From positions 1,302,001-1,366,000 of the forward strand of contig NZ_JABFDF010000001.1 of assembly GCF_013403985.1 (NCBI RefSeq): a stretch of DNA of 64,000 nt. Reading direction: 5' to 3'. Shown in pieces: positions 36,101 through 44,419 of this stretch (position 1 is its first letter; every line of letters starts with the position of its first letter). The position numbers were made by a program, and so were the translations under genes. Source of the stretch: Winogradskyella ludwigii. Lineage in GTDB: Bacteria > Bacteroidota > Bacteroidia > Flavobacteriales > Flavobacteriaceae. The notes below the pieces were generated by a model. That model was not told where the DNA came from. It ran no database searches and worked only from the letters and a program-made list of their open reading frames with translations.

Positions 36101-36645
36101 TTATTAGCATTGTAAGCTGCTTTTGTAGTTAAGTATCTAGATTCTGCTAAATCTTCTAAAGCATATATTTTTTTGTTGTTTTTCTTTCCAGCCTGAAAAA
36201 TAAACATGTCCAAATATGTTTCTTCTTCAAAATTATCTGAAGAACTGCTTTTTCTATATAAATAGGCATTTACAGCATTATTATCCATACGGACAGAACC
36301 TCTAATTGCCATTTCTTGAGGATGCGATAACTTAAATAAATTGGTGTAAAAATCATTATTGTAATTGTTGAACGATGCCATTTGGTTAAGCATCATTTCG
36401 TAATTAAAACCAGGCCATGTTGTTGGGTCAGATTCTAGAGCAATACAATCACTTTCTTCTAAAGCTTTGTAGAATACATCATCTAAACGAAAAGCAACTT
36501 TTTTGCTTACATGCATTGTGCCATAAAGATAGGACGGTTTTTTAAGACCGTTTCCTGTGATTTCCCATAATAAACTCTGGTATTTTTGTTGTGAATAAGC
36601 AAGTATTGAAAATAATATAAGAATTGCTGAAAGGAATTTCTTCAT
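33139..36645 (-). CDS. TraB/GumN family protein, very long form
   Basis: A 1168-residue exported protein. A Sec signal peptide (about 1-20) is followed by a TraB/GumN domain (about 21-300): LWEITGNGLKKPSYLYGTMHVS at the start and VFAGVGAAHLPGEKGMINLLRQRGY at the end are the two typical motifs. TraB/GumN proteins are mostly near 300 residues. The remaining roughly 860 residues have no recognisable domain and appear mixed beta/alpha, with many Lys and Tyr. The C-terminus ends GGGGYYDY. A -7 box (TATTTTTG, minus strand, 36686-36693) precedes it, overlapped by a 13 bp palindrome AATAATGATTATT (36690-36702). Function unknown. Confidence 0.85.
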   Translation of the reverse strand: MKKFLSAILILFSILAYSQQKYQSLLWEITGNGLKKPSYLYGTMHVSKKVAFRLDDVFYKALEESDCIALESDPTTWPGFNYEMMLNQMASFNNYNNDFYTNLFKLSHPQEMAIRGSVRMDNNAVNAYLYRKSSSSDNFEEETYLDMFIFQAGKKNNKKIYALEDLAESRYLTTKAAYNANKKELDPWIQKLYAKENASLIQENLYRDRNLDLLDSIGAGVNTEFFRENMLYIRNENMVVSLEKLIPTKSVFAGVGAAHLPGEKGMINLLRQRGYTVKMLTSKQTNYSKIAKLKLDSLFINPELKLQKSPDEFMSLKTYDTLREFSYAGQKYYLDPDMTNGAYLTINRISRFIYLPNEKENITLKEIDHLLYEDIPGDIIKKEILIQPYPGISIVNKTKKGEFQKYHIYQTPLEIIILKFAGRSDFVLKHEAEIFNSIALKTPTNTAQLFVAPSKKFQVNFPDYYVASNMNNYGKKLLEGYKNDAYYFLEEAVLNDISYIEEDSFEAKYFHHALYKTYKLTEADGGFKAGDYKTYESHAVLDSTTNKNLYLKTVVKDGSYYLLGYVGKNEADKNDFFKSFKFNKTEYNHFEKVVDTTLHFSVKTNGKASTPNPYEYNGRQKLKIYEQVITETTYSTPTNEQIMVSRTKFHDLQMFHNIDSIWKNLEDKVNYRSHYYNDAKAFKIDNILSSKKDGIYTNSFSYTDSSSAKQVLVKNIIKEGVLFEMKTLIDSISGPSTFVTEFYNSFTPNDTLLGKAVLKDKTKLFFKALRANDSLVFESYNLIKFKKHNSKDILSVLKEFKFDKDRLDIKSYLVEQLIKIDLKNNLSFIKQLYYDSYSDPQIQTAILEGLLDSNKKESYKIALELMERDLPLDNVGSLFYNYYGKDSLELKATLFPKILEYATISEYKQPLYALLARVKDSGFVKLKTYSKYKNQLINDGKIEVKRNLGNTDYGYNSYSHNLTNYVRLIFPYRKERSAQDFYEKLLNVDDNVALVKYYILLTKAKETIPEKLTQKLLKDEENQYLLLEELDEEKLLNKLKSININQQQYAKSKLLSDANFEKEQDSIAFLFKRDFVTDKGKNAVMYFFKIDKDDEYSGKTEALHYISFLKPKDPNQLVVDYYSKSENYGTIVDKTKETEEQYIEILNLAIYKDRQRVTPSGGGGYYDY

Positions 36646-36958
36646 GTATTAGAGTTTGTTTAGGCTTTAATTGTCACATGCTGTTCAAAAATAATGATTA
36701 TTGTAAATCAGAAAATTTTGAATATGATTGTTTTAAAATAAAATGTCATCAAGCCTTGTAAAGATATTTAAATCCTTTCAATAGTGCTTTAGAATATGTT
36801 AAACTCGATGAAAAACCTTACTCATAGAGCTACAATTAAAAATAATATAACTTTAAAATCATTAAAATATTTGATGATACCATGATAAATAAAACCAATA
36901 CAAACCATGATTAAGGATTGTATTTAGAGTTGTATTTTTGCATCTGAAAAAGAGAACT
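36646..36958. other. 313 bp divergent intergenic region
   Basis: The gap holds the promoter region of the TraB/GumN gene (minus -7 box 36686-36693 with overlapping palindrome) and of hemH (plus -7 box TATTTTTG, 36933-36940). I see no convincing gene or RNA in the rest; a 26-codon ORF near 36808 is not supported by anything else. Confidence 0.5.
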
Positions 36959-37996
36959 ATGTCAAAAGGAATTTTATTAGTGAATTTGGGCTCTCCAGAC
37001 AGCCCAAGCCCTAAAGATGTTAAGAAATATCTTGGTGAGTTTTTAATGGACGAACGTGTAATTGATTTATCACTTTGGGCAAGAACCTTGTTGGTAAAAG
37101 GTATTATTTTAAATACGCGTCCAAAACAATCGGCTGCAGCATATCAAAAAATTTGGTGGGAAGATGGGTCTCCGTTAATTGTACTTTCTGAACGATTACA
37201 AGAAAAAGTACAAGAAAAAGTAGATTATCCTGTGGCTTTAGCAATGCGTTATGGAAGCATGACAATTAAAAAAGGCTTACAAGAATTGGTAGATAAAGGC
37301 TGTACCGAAATAAAAACAATTCCGCTATATCCACAATTTGCAATGGCTACCACAGAAACTATTGATGTAAAAGTTGATGAGTTGGTTGCTGAACATTTTC
37401 CAAATGTAAAAATTACTAGAACTCCAGCGTTTTATAATCGCGAAGACTATATCAACGTACTTTCTAAAAGTATAGGTGAAACTTTGAATGATTTAGATTA
37501 TGAACATATTCTTTTCAGTTATCATGGAGTTCCTGAAAGACATATTCGAAAAAGTGATATTACCAATGGTAACTGTAAAATGAATGGCAAATGCTGTTTT
37601 AAAATGGGTAGTAAGCAACACGAGTTTTGTTACCGTCATCAATGCGAAATTACCACAGTAAATGTGGCAAAAAAATTAGGGTTAAAGAATGGCACGTATT
37701 CTACTACGTTTCAATCTAGACTAGGTTTTGATCCATGGTTACAGCCGTATACAGATAGAACGATAGAACGAATGGGTAAGGCAGGTACAAAAAAAATGGC
37801 CATTGTAACGCCTGCTTTTGTGAGCGACTGTCTAGAGACTTTAGAAGAAATAGCTATGGAAGGTGAGGAGATTTTCCACGAAATGGGAGGAAAAGAATTT
37901 ACAGTTATTCCATGTTTAAATGAACGTGATGATTTTGCTGAAGTCATGGCAAATATAATAGAGGAGTGGGCAAGTGTTAAAAACACTGTAGTTTAA
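36959..37996 (+). CDS. hemH: Ferrochelatase
   Basis: HemH inserts Fe2+ into protoporphyrin IX, the last step of haem synthesis. The 345-residue protein has the family opening ILLVNLGSPDSPSPKDVKKYL, the active-site His189 in FSYHGVPERH and the conserved Glu in LETLEEI. A cluster of five Cys at 206, 212, 213, 224 and 229 lies right after the active-site His and could hold an iron-sulfur cluster or a metal, as suggested for other bacterial ferrochelatases. ATG 36959 is chosen because the TTG at 36938 forms part of the -7 box. The stop overlaps the start of the MATE gene by one base. Confidence 0.96.
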   Translation: MSKGILLVNLGSPDSPSPKDVKKYLGEFLMDERVIDLSLWARTLLVKGIILNTRPKQSAAAYQKIWWEDGSPLIVLSERLQEKVQEKVDYPVALAMRYGSMTIKKGLQELVDKGCTEIKTIPLYPQFAMATTETIDVKVDELVAEHFPNVKITRTPAFYNREDYINVLSKSIGETLNDLDYEHILFSYHGVPERHIRKSDITNGNCKMNGKCCFKMGSKQHEFCYRHQCEITTVNVAKKLGLKNGTYSTTFQSRLGFDPWLQPYTDRTIERMGKAGTKKMAIVTPAFVSDCLETLEEIAMEGEEIFHEMGGKEFTVIPCLNERDDFAEVMANIIEEWASVKNTVV

Positions 37997-39351
37997 TGAC
38001 TAAAGTATCTTCACAAGACATGGGTAATTTGCCTATTGGTAAATTACTTATTCAGCAAGCCGTACCTGCATCTATAGGTATTTTGGTGATGTCGCTTAAC
38101 ATCTTGGTAGATACTATTTTTGTTGGTAATTGGATTGGTTCTACAGCCATAGCAGCTATTAATGTAGTCCTTCCTGTGTCGTTTTTTATTGCAGCACTTG
38201 GTATGGCAATTGGTGTTGGTGGTTCTTCAATTATATCGCGTGCCTTAGGTGCAGATAATAAGGAAAAAGCATTAAAAACATTTGGAAACCAATTAACCCT
38301 CACATTTTTATTTACGGTAACATTTGCCATTTTCGGGTTGTATTTTGTAGATACTTTAATTCCTGCTTTTGGAGGAAAAGGAAATATTTTTGATCCGGCT
38401 AAAGTGTATTATGAAATCATTCTTTACGGAGTGCCTGTTTTAGGCTTTGTAATGTTGGGTAATAATGTAATTAGAGCAGAAGGGAAACCTAAATTTGCCA
38501 TGTACGCGATGCTTATTCCTTCTATTGGAAACCTGGTTTTAGATTATGTTTTTATAAATGTTTTAGATTACGGAATGGCTGGAGCAGCTTGGGCAACGAC
38601 AGGTTCTTATGTGGTTTCTTTTCTATTTATATTCTGGTATTTTTTATCTAAACATTCTGAATTAAAAATTAATCTTTCGCATTTTGGTTTCGATAAAACT
38701 ATTGTCTCAGAAATAGGGTCTTTAGGTTTTGTAACCTTAGCGAGGCAAGCCATAGTTAGTGTCACGTTTTTATTAGTTAACAATGCGCTTTATAATTTTG
38801 GTGGAGAAACCTCCGTAACAGCCTATGCTATTGTAGGGAGACTAAGTATGTTTGCCCTGTTTCCTGTGTTTGGAATTACACAAGGCTTTATTCCAATTGC
38901 AGGTTACAATTATGGTGCAGAACATTATAGTAGAGTTAAAGAGGTTATTTACACGGCTATAAAATATGCTACTATTCTTGGAGCTTTGGTATTTATTGGC
39001 TTAATGGTTTTTCCAGAAGTTATAACCAAATGGTTTACAACAGATGTAGATGTTATTAATGTCACACCAAGTAATATGCGATGGACTTTTGCTGCGGTGC
39101 CAATTGTAGCACTTCAACTTATAGGAGCGGCTTATTTTCAAGCGGTTGGTAAAGCATTGCCAGCATTATTACTAACGCTTACAAGACAGGCTATTTTCTT
39201 TATTCCGCTGATGTATATTTTACCTTTATATTTTGGTGAACTTGGAATTTGGATGTCATTTCCTATTTCAGATGTGCTTTCTACAATTGTAACTGCTTAC
39301 TTTTTGCATCGCGAAGTAAAGATAAATTTGAATCCTAAAGCGATTGAATAA
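37996..39351 (+). CDS. MATE family efflux transporter
   Basis: A multidrug and toxin extrusion family protein of 451 residues with about twelve membrane helices. The N-terminal ASIGILVMSLNILVDTIFVGNWIG and the VGGSSIISRALGADNKEKA loop are typical. It probably expels an organic cation with Na+ or H+ uptake. Translation is coupled to hemH (TAATG overlap), so export of a porphyrin or haem-related compound is possible, but this is only inferred from position. Confidence 0.9.
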   Translation: MTKVSSQDMGNLPIGKLLIQQAVPASIGILVMSLNILVDTIFVGNWIGSTAIAAINVVLPVSFFIAALGMAIGVGGSSIISRALGADNKEKALKTFGNQLTLTFLFTVTFAIFGLYFVDTLIPAFGGKGNIFDPAKVYYEIILYGVPVLGFVMLGNNVIRAEGKPKFAMYAMLIPSIGNLVLDYVFINVLDYGMAGAAWATTGSYVVSFLFIFWYFLSKHSELKINLSHFGFDKTIVSEIGSLGFVTLARQAIVSVTFLLVNNALYNFGGETSVTAYAIVGRLSMFALFPVFGITQGFIPIAGYNYGAEHYSRVKEVIYTAIKYATILGALVFIGLMVFPEVITKWFTTDVDVINVTPSNMRWTFAAVPIVALQLIGAAYFQAVGKALPALLLTLTRQAIFFIPLMYILPLYFGELGIWMSFPISDVLSTIVTAYFLHREVKINLNPKAIE

Positions 39352-39413
39352 TTTTTAATCCGTAATTTTAGTTTTGAATAACAGATCAATTTTCAACATA
39401 CGATTTCTACAAC

Positions 39414-39962
39414 ATGGAGTATTATAATTATATAAAATCTTTACATCTCATATTTGTTATTACGTGGTTTGCTGGATTATTTTACATTCCTAGATTATTT
39501 GTATATCAAATTGAAGCGTTTCATAAACCATCACCAGATAAAGAAATTTTAGGTAAACAATTAAAATTAATGTCTAAGCGATTGTGGTTTATTATCACTT
39601 GGCCTTCTGCAATTTTGGCGACATTTTTCGCAGTTTGGTTAATGATTTTAATGCCAAGTTGGTTTCAACAAAGTTGGATGCATGTAAAATTACTATTTGT
39701 AGTGCTACTTTTTATTTACCATTATAAAACCCATTTGTATTACAAACAACTTCAAAATGATGAGGTTAAAGTAACGTCTAGCTATATGCGAATTTGGAAT
39801 GAAGGAGCAACGTTCATCCTCTTCGCTGTTGTTTTTCTTGTAATTCTCAAAAGTTCTATTAATTGGATTTTTGGAATTATTGGCATTTTTGTATTAGGAG
39901 TCCTAATTATGTTAGGTTTCAAATTGTACAAGAATATTCGGTCTAAAAATCCGGATGCCTAA
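39414..39962 (+). CDS. hemJ: Protoporphyrinogen IX oxidase HemJ
   Basis: HemJ oxidises protoporphyrinogen IX to protoporphyrin IX in the inner membrane. The 182-residue protein has four or five membrane helices and the family opening YIKSLHLIFVITWFAGLFYIPRLFVY with conserved His11 and Arg27, and a second conserved stretch WMHVKLLFVVLLFIYHYKTH. It can also be labelled as a CopD-family or UPF0093 protein. Together with HemF and HemH it completes the protoporphyrin-dependent branch in this window; HemG or HemY are not seen. 62 bp after the MATE gene. Confidence 0.9.
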   Translation: MEYYNYIKSLHLIFVITWFAGLFYIPRLFVYQIEAFHKPSPDKEILGKQLKLMSKRLWFIITWPSAILATFFAVWLMILMPSWFQQSWMHVKLLFVVLLFIYHYKTHLYYKQLQNDEVKVTSSYMRIWNEGATFILFAVVFLVILKSSINWIFGIIGIFVLGVLIMLGFKLYKNIRSKNPDA

Positions 39963-40112
39963 AAATAGTCTATTACCATTTGCTTTTTTTAATTTACACA
40001 TAGAGTCTTTGGATTGATTATTGCTATATTTAAAAGCGTATACTAAATAAGATTTAATGTTTATTTGGTGTTAATTCTGAATTAAAAAGCACCCGTTTCT
40101 TTGGGTATTTCT

Positions 40113-41597
40113 ATGAGTAAAAAACGTCTGTCCTTAAGAGCCCGAATAAATATTAACATGATACTTTTGGTGTTGGTGGCTTCAATACTAATAGCAGCCG
40201 TAACCATTTATCAGTACAATGAAGAGGCTAAAGACTACCATAAAGAGCGTTTAGAACGAAAGGAAAAAGCCATTAGGCGTAGTATTAATTTTGCTATTAG
40301 AGAAACTACATATCCTGTTACGACAAAGAATATTCCTTTAATTTTTAAAGATGAAATTTTTGACATAGACGCTATTCATAATCTGCAAATTAACCTCTAT
40401 GATTTAGATGGTCAATTACTAAAAAGTTCAAAAAGAACCATCCAGCGTGATACTACAGAAATGTGCTTAAATGCTAATATTCTTAATGAATTGTCTAATA
40501 CAATAGAACACCGTTATGTGATTAAGAATAAAGAAAACGGCCAGACATTTCAGTCGTCGTATTCCTATATAACTGATGAAAAATTTAAAAATCTAGCCAT
40601 TTTAAATCTGCCATATTTGGAGAATGATGATTTTCTAAATAAGGAATTACAAGAGTTCTTATTGCGTTTGGCTTATGCGTATTTGGTCTTAATTTTGGTG
40701 GCCATCATCTTTGCTTATTTTATATCTAAATTCATTACCAAATCACTAAAAACCATAAGTGATAAGATGAATGAAACCCGATTGGAAAAACGGAATAAAA
40801 AAATTCAGATAGAATCATCTAGTGAAGAAATTGAAACACTCGTTAATTCTTATAATAGTATGATTGATGAGTTGGAAGCTAGTGCAGTGGTTTTAGCAAC
40901 CAATGAACGAGAACAAGCTTGGAGAGAAATGGCAAAACAAGTGGCACATGAGATTAAAAACCCGTTAACACCAATGAGATTAACCGTTCAAAGTTTTCAG
41001 CGAAAGTTTAATCCTGAGGATGAAAACATATATCAGAAAGTTAATGAGTATAGTAATACTTTGATTCAACAAATAGATACAATGAGTTCTATTGCTTCGG
41101 CATTTTCAAATTTTGCTAAAATGCCAGCTCAGAAAAGTGAAGTCCTTAACGTAGTGCATATTGTAAAGCTAGCATTAGATATTTTTAATGAAGGTTATAT
41201 TGAATTCTATCCTGAAACTGAAGAAATTATAGCTAAATTTGATAGGACACAGTTAATACGAGTGGTTACTAATTTGGTGAAAAACGGTACTCAGGCCATT
41301 CCTGAAGATTCTGAAAATCCAAAAATAAAAGTGCGTGTATTTAGTGACAATGAAAATGTGAATATTACCATTGAAGATAATGGCTCTGGAATTCCAGAAG
41401 AAACTAAAGCTAAGATTTTTGAACCTAAGTTTACTACCAAATCTAGTGGTATGGGATTAGGGTTAGCCATGGTAAAAAACATTGTAGAAACTTATAACGG
41501 AAGTATTACCTTTACTTCACAATTAGGAAAAGGGACAATTTTTACGGTAACTTTCCCAATAGATCAAACAATTCCTATGAGTTCAGGAATTGCTTAA
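40113..41597 (+). CDS. Membrane sensor histidine kinase (NtrY-like)
   Basis: The 494-residue kinase has two membrane helices (about 14-33 and 184-205) flanking a periplasmic sensor domain, then a HAMP-like linker, a dimerisation domain with the phosphorylated His279 in VAHEIKNPLTPMRL, and an ATP-binding domain with N box LVKNGTQAI, G1 DNGSGIPEE and G2 GMGLGLAMV. The H-box form is that of NtrY-type nitrogen-response kinases. No response regulator gene is adjacent, so the partner lies elsewhere. ATG 40113 is chosen over the earlier TTG 40101. Confidence 0.93.
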   Translation: MSKKRLSLRARININMILLVLVASILIAAVTIYQYNEEAKDYHKERLERKEKAIRRSINFAIRETTYPVTTKNIPLIFKDEIFDIDAIHNLQINLYDLDGQLLKSSKRTIQRDTTEMCLNANILNELSNTIEHRYVIKNKENGQTFQSSYSYITDEKFKNLAILNLPYLENDDFLNKELQEFLLRLAYAYLVLILVAIIFAYFISKFITKSLKTISDKMNETRLEKRNKKIQIESSSEEIETLVNSYNSMIDELEASAVVLATNEREQAWREMAKQVAHEIKNPLTPMRLTVQSFQRKFNPEDENIYQKVNEYSNTLIQQIDTMSSIASAFSNFAKMPAQKSEVLNVVHIVKLALDIFNEGYIEFYPETEEIIAKFDRTQLIRVVTNLVKNGTQAIPEDSENPKIKVRVFSDNENVNITIEDNGSGIPEETKAKIFEPKFTTKSSGMGLGLAMVKNIVETYNGSITFTSQLGKGTIFTVTFPIDQTIPMSSGIA

Positions 41598-41698
41598 CTG
41601 GCCAATTATAGCAGTTATTAGAGTTATAAAGTTGGTTAAGAAATTTAAAGAAGATATCAATTAGATTTCCTTTCTCAAGGGGATAAAAATAAATTTTA

Positions 41699-42481
41699 AT
41701 GAATTACGAAAACATATTATCTAACTATGCAGATGGTATCACAACGATTACCATTAACAGACCAAAAAAATTAAACGCTTTAAACAAAAATACCATTCAG
41801 GAGCTGCACGATGCTTTTGATGCCGCAGAAAATGATAAAAACACTAAAGTTGTTATTGTTACAGGAAGTGGAGAAAAAGCCTTTATTGCTGGTGCAGATA
41901 TCAGTGAGTTTGCTGATTTTGATGTAAAAGAAGGAGGTAAATTAGCAGCGCAAGGTCAAGCGTTATTGTTTGATTTTGTAGAAAACCTTAGCACACCAGT
42001 TATTGCAGCAGTTAACGGATTTGCACTTGGTGGCGGACTAGAATTAGCAATGGCATGTCATTTTAGAGTCGCAAGTACAAATGCCAAAATGGGATTACCA
42101 GAAACCTCGCTTGGTGTAATTCCAGGTTATGGAGGTACACAACGCTTACCTCAATTAGTTGGTAAAGGTAGAGCTATGGAAATGGTAATGACAGCGGGAA
42201 TGATAGATGCTAACCAGGCCTTAAGTTATGGTTTGGTAAATCATGTTGTAGCGCAAGAAGAATTGTTAGCATTAGCTGAGAAAATTGCTGGTAAGATTAT
42301 GAGAAATTCTTCAGTAGCCATTAGTAAAGCTATAAAAGCAATTAATGCAAATTACAGAGATGGCAAGGATGGTTTTAAAGTAGAGATTAAGCAATTTGGA
42401 AAATGCTTTGGTACTGAAGATTTTGTTGAAGGTACAACAGCATTTTTAGGCAAGCGTAAGGCAGATTTTCCTGGGAAGTAG
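41699..42481 (+). CDS. Enoyl-CoA hydratase/isomerase family protein
   Basis: A crotonase-superfamily enzyme of 260 residues that hydrates 2-enoyl-CoA, as in fatty-acid beta-oxidation. The oxyanion-hole motif AGADISEF and the two catalytic glutamates, Glu115 (GGGLELAMAC) and Glu135 (GLPETSLGVIPGYGGTQRL), are all present, so hydratase activity is likely. No other beta-oxidation gene is adjacent except the CoA-transferase genes far upstream. A bidirectional terminator follows. Confidence 0.93.
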   Translation: MNYENILSNYADGITTITINRPKKLNALNKNTIQELHDAFDAAENDKNTKVVIVTGSGEKAFIAGADISEFADFDVKEGGKLAAQGQALLFDFVENLSTPVIAAVNGFALGGGLELAMACHFRVASTNAKMGLPETSLGVIPGYGGTQRLPQLVGKGRAMEMVMTAGMIDANQALSYGLVNHVVAQEELLALAEKIAGKIMRNSSVAISKAIKAINANYRDGKDGFKVEIKQFGKCFGTEDFVEGTTAFLGKRKADFPGK

Positions 42482-42560
42482 ATAGGGTTAATGAGGTGTT
42501 TTACATGTTGCGATATAGACTAAGTAAAGCATTTTGTTATGAATCAAATTCTTTAAAACA

Positions 42561-42590
42561 AAAAAGTGGACCATTTCTGGTCCACTTTTT
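42561..42590. terminator. Bidirectional intrinsic terminator
   Basis: Perfect 13 bp stem AAAAAGTGGACCA / TGGTCCACTTTTT around a TTTC loop, between the convergent enoyl-CoA hydratase gene and the first secreted-protein gene. Confidence 0.92.
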
Positions 42591-42623
42591 AACTAAATAA
42601 AAAACTAATATATAAACAACAAT

Positions 42624-43160
42624 TTATATTCTAAAATCTTCAACAAATACACGGTTGTTGGTTGTAATAACCGCAGTATAGTTGCCCTTAAGGTTTTGGT
42701 CTAATTTGTAAACTCGGTTTAAAATTTGACCTCCTTTAAGAGTTTCTGAGTGAATTAAATCGTTTCCGAAATATAATTCAATAGACATTTCTTCATTATT
42801 AATAGCTAATTTAGAAACAATTATTTTTGAATCTTCTGTTCTAAAGACAGGCTTAAAAATAGTTTCACTAGAGTTTTGTGAATAAGTAACGATATGCTTC
42901 TTTACTTCTATAGTGTTAATTTCAATTTCGAAGTCTTTATTGATTTCAACAGTGTAAACACCGTCATTTAATTCTGAAAAATCAAATAGATTTTTAATGT
43001 TACCACTGACGTTAATACGTCCATTATATATAACTTCACCAGAAGCATCAGATACTGAAATTTGATTACCTTCTTTTACGTCTACAACTTCGTTGGCGTA
43101 GCTAGCAGATGTTCCAAACATTACAGCTAATACTAAAATACTTTTGAAAAGTGTTTTCAT
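42624..43160 (-). CDS. Secreted protein with two beta-sandwich repeats, paralog 1
   Basis: A 178-residue exported protein (signal peptide about 1-22, ending SYA). The mature part holds two related units (about 33-90 and 125-178), each with the pattern polar strand - G - L..G.Y.V.I that resembles type IX secretion C-terminal sorting domains. The real C-terminus ends RVFVEDFRI. It has a close tandem paralog (43582-44139), more than half of the residues being identical. Its promoter (43190-43243) shares a 26 bp element with the paralog. The AraC regulator at 44420 may control both. Function unknown. Confidence 0.8.
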   Translation of the reverse strand: MKTLFKSILVLAVMFGTSASYANEVVDVKEGNQISVSDASGEVIYNGRINVSGNIKNLFDFSELNDGVYTVEINKDFEIEINTIEVKKHIVTYSQNSSETIFKPVFRTEDSKIIVSKLAINNEEMSIELYFGNDLIHSETLKGGQILNRVYKLDQNLKGNYTAVITTNNRVFVEDFRI

Positions 43161-43189
43161 AATAAAATCTATTTAAACGATCTCTGGTA

Positions 43190-43243
43190 CAAATATATAG
43201 TAGGTTTTAACTTTACGAAACAACGATTTTGGCACATTTATAT
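43190..43243 (-). promoter_or_regulatory. Promoter and shared 26 bp operator of paralog 1
   Basis: The -7 box TATATTTG (43197-43190, minus strand) lies 20 bp downstream of a 26 bp element (43218-43243; contains GGCACATTTATAT on the plus strand) that occurs unchanged before paralog 2 at the same distance. The element covers the -33 position, which lacks a good TTG, as expected for an activator-dependent promoter. Predicted leader about 23 nt. Confidence 0.7.
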
Positions 43244-43522
43244 ACTAAATTAACCTAATGTATGTTTATGGTATTCTATTTTGTCAATTAAGCATATATT
43301 AGTGGTAATTTTCTATAGATTTAGTAATCTGGTGTAATTATCGTTTTGGTAGCATAATTCTTAATTTTAAGAATTAATTTTATAAGAGAAGAGCAAGAGG
43401 TGGTATTTTTAAGCGGTAAGCAGTTCTGCTATAAGTTAGAGGTATTTTTCATTAGGTATAATGGCAAGAAGGGAATTGTAGATTAATGCTATAAAATGAA
43501 TAATATTAGATTTTAAACAAAA

Positions 43523-43552
43523 AAAAAGTGGGCTCTCTACTGCCCACTTTTT
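43523..43552 (-). terminator. Intrinsic terminator after paralog 2
   Basis: Stem AAAAAGTGGGC / GCCCACTTTTT around an 8 nt loop, starting 30 bp after the stop of the second paralog. Confidence 0.9.
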
Positions 43553-43581
43553 CTACTAAATTAACTAATATAAACAACAAT

Positions 43582-44139
43582 CTATATTCTAAAGTTCTCA
43601 ACGTATACTCTCTTGTTAGATGTAACAACGGCAGTATAGTCTCCTTTGATAGTATTATCAAGTTTATAAACTCGATTTAATACATCAGTTCCCTCTACGT
43701 TTTCAGAATGTATTAATACATCTCCATAGTAAAGGTCTATTTGCATTTCTGCAGTATCTATAGCTATTTTTGAAATAATAACTCTATCTTCTTCTACTCT
43801 AAACACAGGTTTAAAAATCTTTTCAGCTCCTTGAAAGATAAAACGTACACTATTATTTTTTACTTCTACAGTGCTAATTTCAATTTCGTAGTCTTTTTCG
43901 ACTTCAATATTATATAGACCATCTTCTAATTGTGAAAAATCGTAAAGACGACTAACGTTACCGTCAAAATTTATTACACCACTAAAGATGAGTTCTCCAG
44001 CAGCATCGGTAACAGAAATTGAGTTTCCTTTTTTTACATTATTAAAAGCAGGTAAAACTTCTAATGTTGCATTTGCGTAGCTTGTGCATGTTCCTAACAT
44101 CACAGCTAATACTAAAATGTTTTTAAATAATGTTTTCAT
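43582..44139 (-). CDS. Secreted protein with two beta-sandwich repeats, paralog 2
   Basis: The 185-residue paralog of the preceding gene: signal peptide about 1-22 (ends TSYANA), then two sorting-domain-like repeats (about 40-97 and 132-185), ending RVYVENFRI. Differences from paralog 1 are spread over the whole length with few gaps, pointing to an old duplication kept under selection. It has its own terminator and its own copy of the upstream element (44275-44300), with a longer leader of about 100 nt. The AraC gene is divergent, 280 bp away. Confidence 0.8.
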   Translation of the reverse strand: MKTLFKNILVLAVMLGTCTSYANATLEVLPAFNNVKKGNSISVTDAAGELIFSGVINFDGNVSRLYDFSQLEDGLYNIEVEKDYEIEISTVEVKNNSVRFIFQGAEKIFKPVFRVEEDRVIISKIAIDTAEMQIDLYYGDVLIHSENVEGTDVLNRVYKLDNTIKGDYTAVVTSNKRVYVENFRI

Positions 44140-44246
44140 AATGTTTCATTTTTTTTAATTACATAGAAATTTAAAATCTGCCTTCTAATTTATTGGTGTT
44201 TAATTGTATGGCTTTTTTTAAATTTCAGTTTAAATGATTAACACTA

Positions 44247-44300
44247 CAAATGTATAGCGACTTTGACTATTAGAAAACAACGATTTTGGCACATTTATAT
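44247..44300 (-). promoter_or_regulatory. Promoter and shared 26 bp operator of paralog 2
   Basis: The -7 box TACATTTG (44254-44247) and the 26 bp element (44275-44300) are again separated by exactly 20 bp. The element also extends into a similar downstream flank (TTAACCT). The araC gene's own -7 box TAACTTTG is at 44396-44403 on the other strand, so the element could serve both directions. Confidence 0.7.
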
Positions 44301-44419
44301 GCATAATTAACCTTTAAGGGTTTTAAATTATCATATTAGGTTAATATAGGATATATTATTGTTAATCTTCTATAGGTTTTGAAATTCAATAGACTTAACT
44401 TTGCAGTAATAAATACGTT

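Larger units (their letters stand above)
43161..43581. other. 421 bp region between the paralog genes
   Basis: It contains the promoter-operator of paralog 1 (43190-43243), an AT-rich stretch of about 270 bp with no convincing gene, and the terminator of paralog 2 (43523-43552). Positions about 43300-43330 (ATATATTA ... TTCTATAGATTT) resemble the araC upstream region at about 44350-44380, suggesting that the duplication copied the gene together with part of the araC promoter region. Confidence 0.5.

Noticed and set aside
36690..36702. AATAATGATTATT palindrome before the TraB/GumN gene as a Fur or PerR site
   Set aside because: Short AT-only dyads are common by chance in such AT-rich DNA; no second copy or longer match supports it.
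36938..36958. TTG start for ferrochelatase
   Set aside because: The TTG forms the end of the -7 box TATTTTTG, and ATG 36959 gives the usual family N-terminus.
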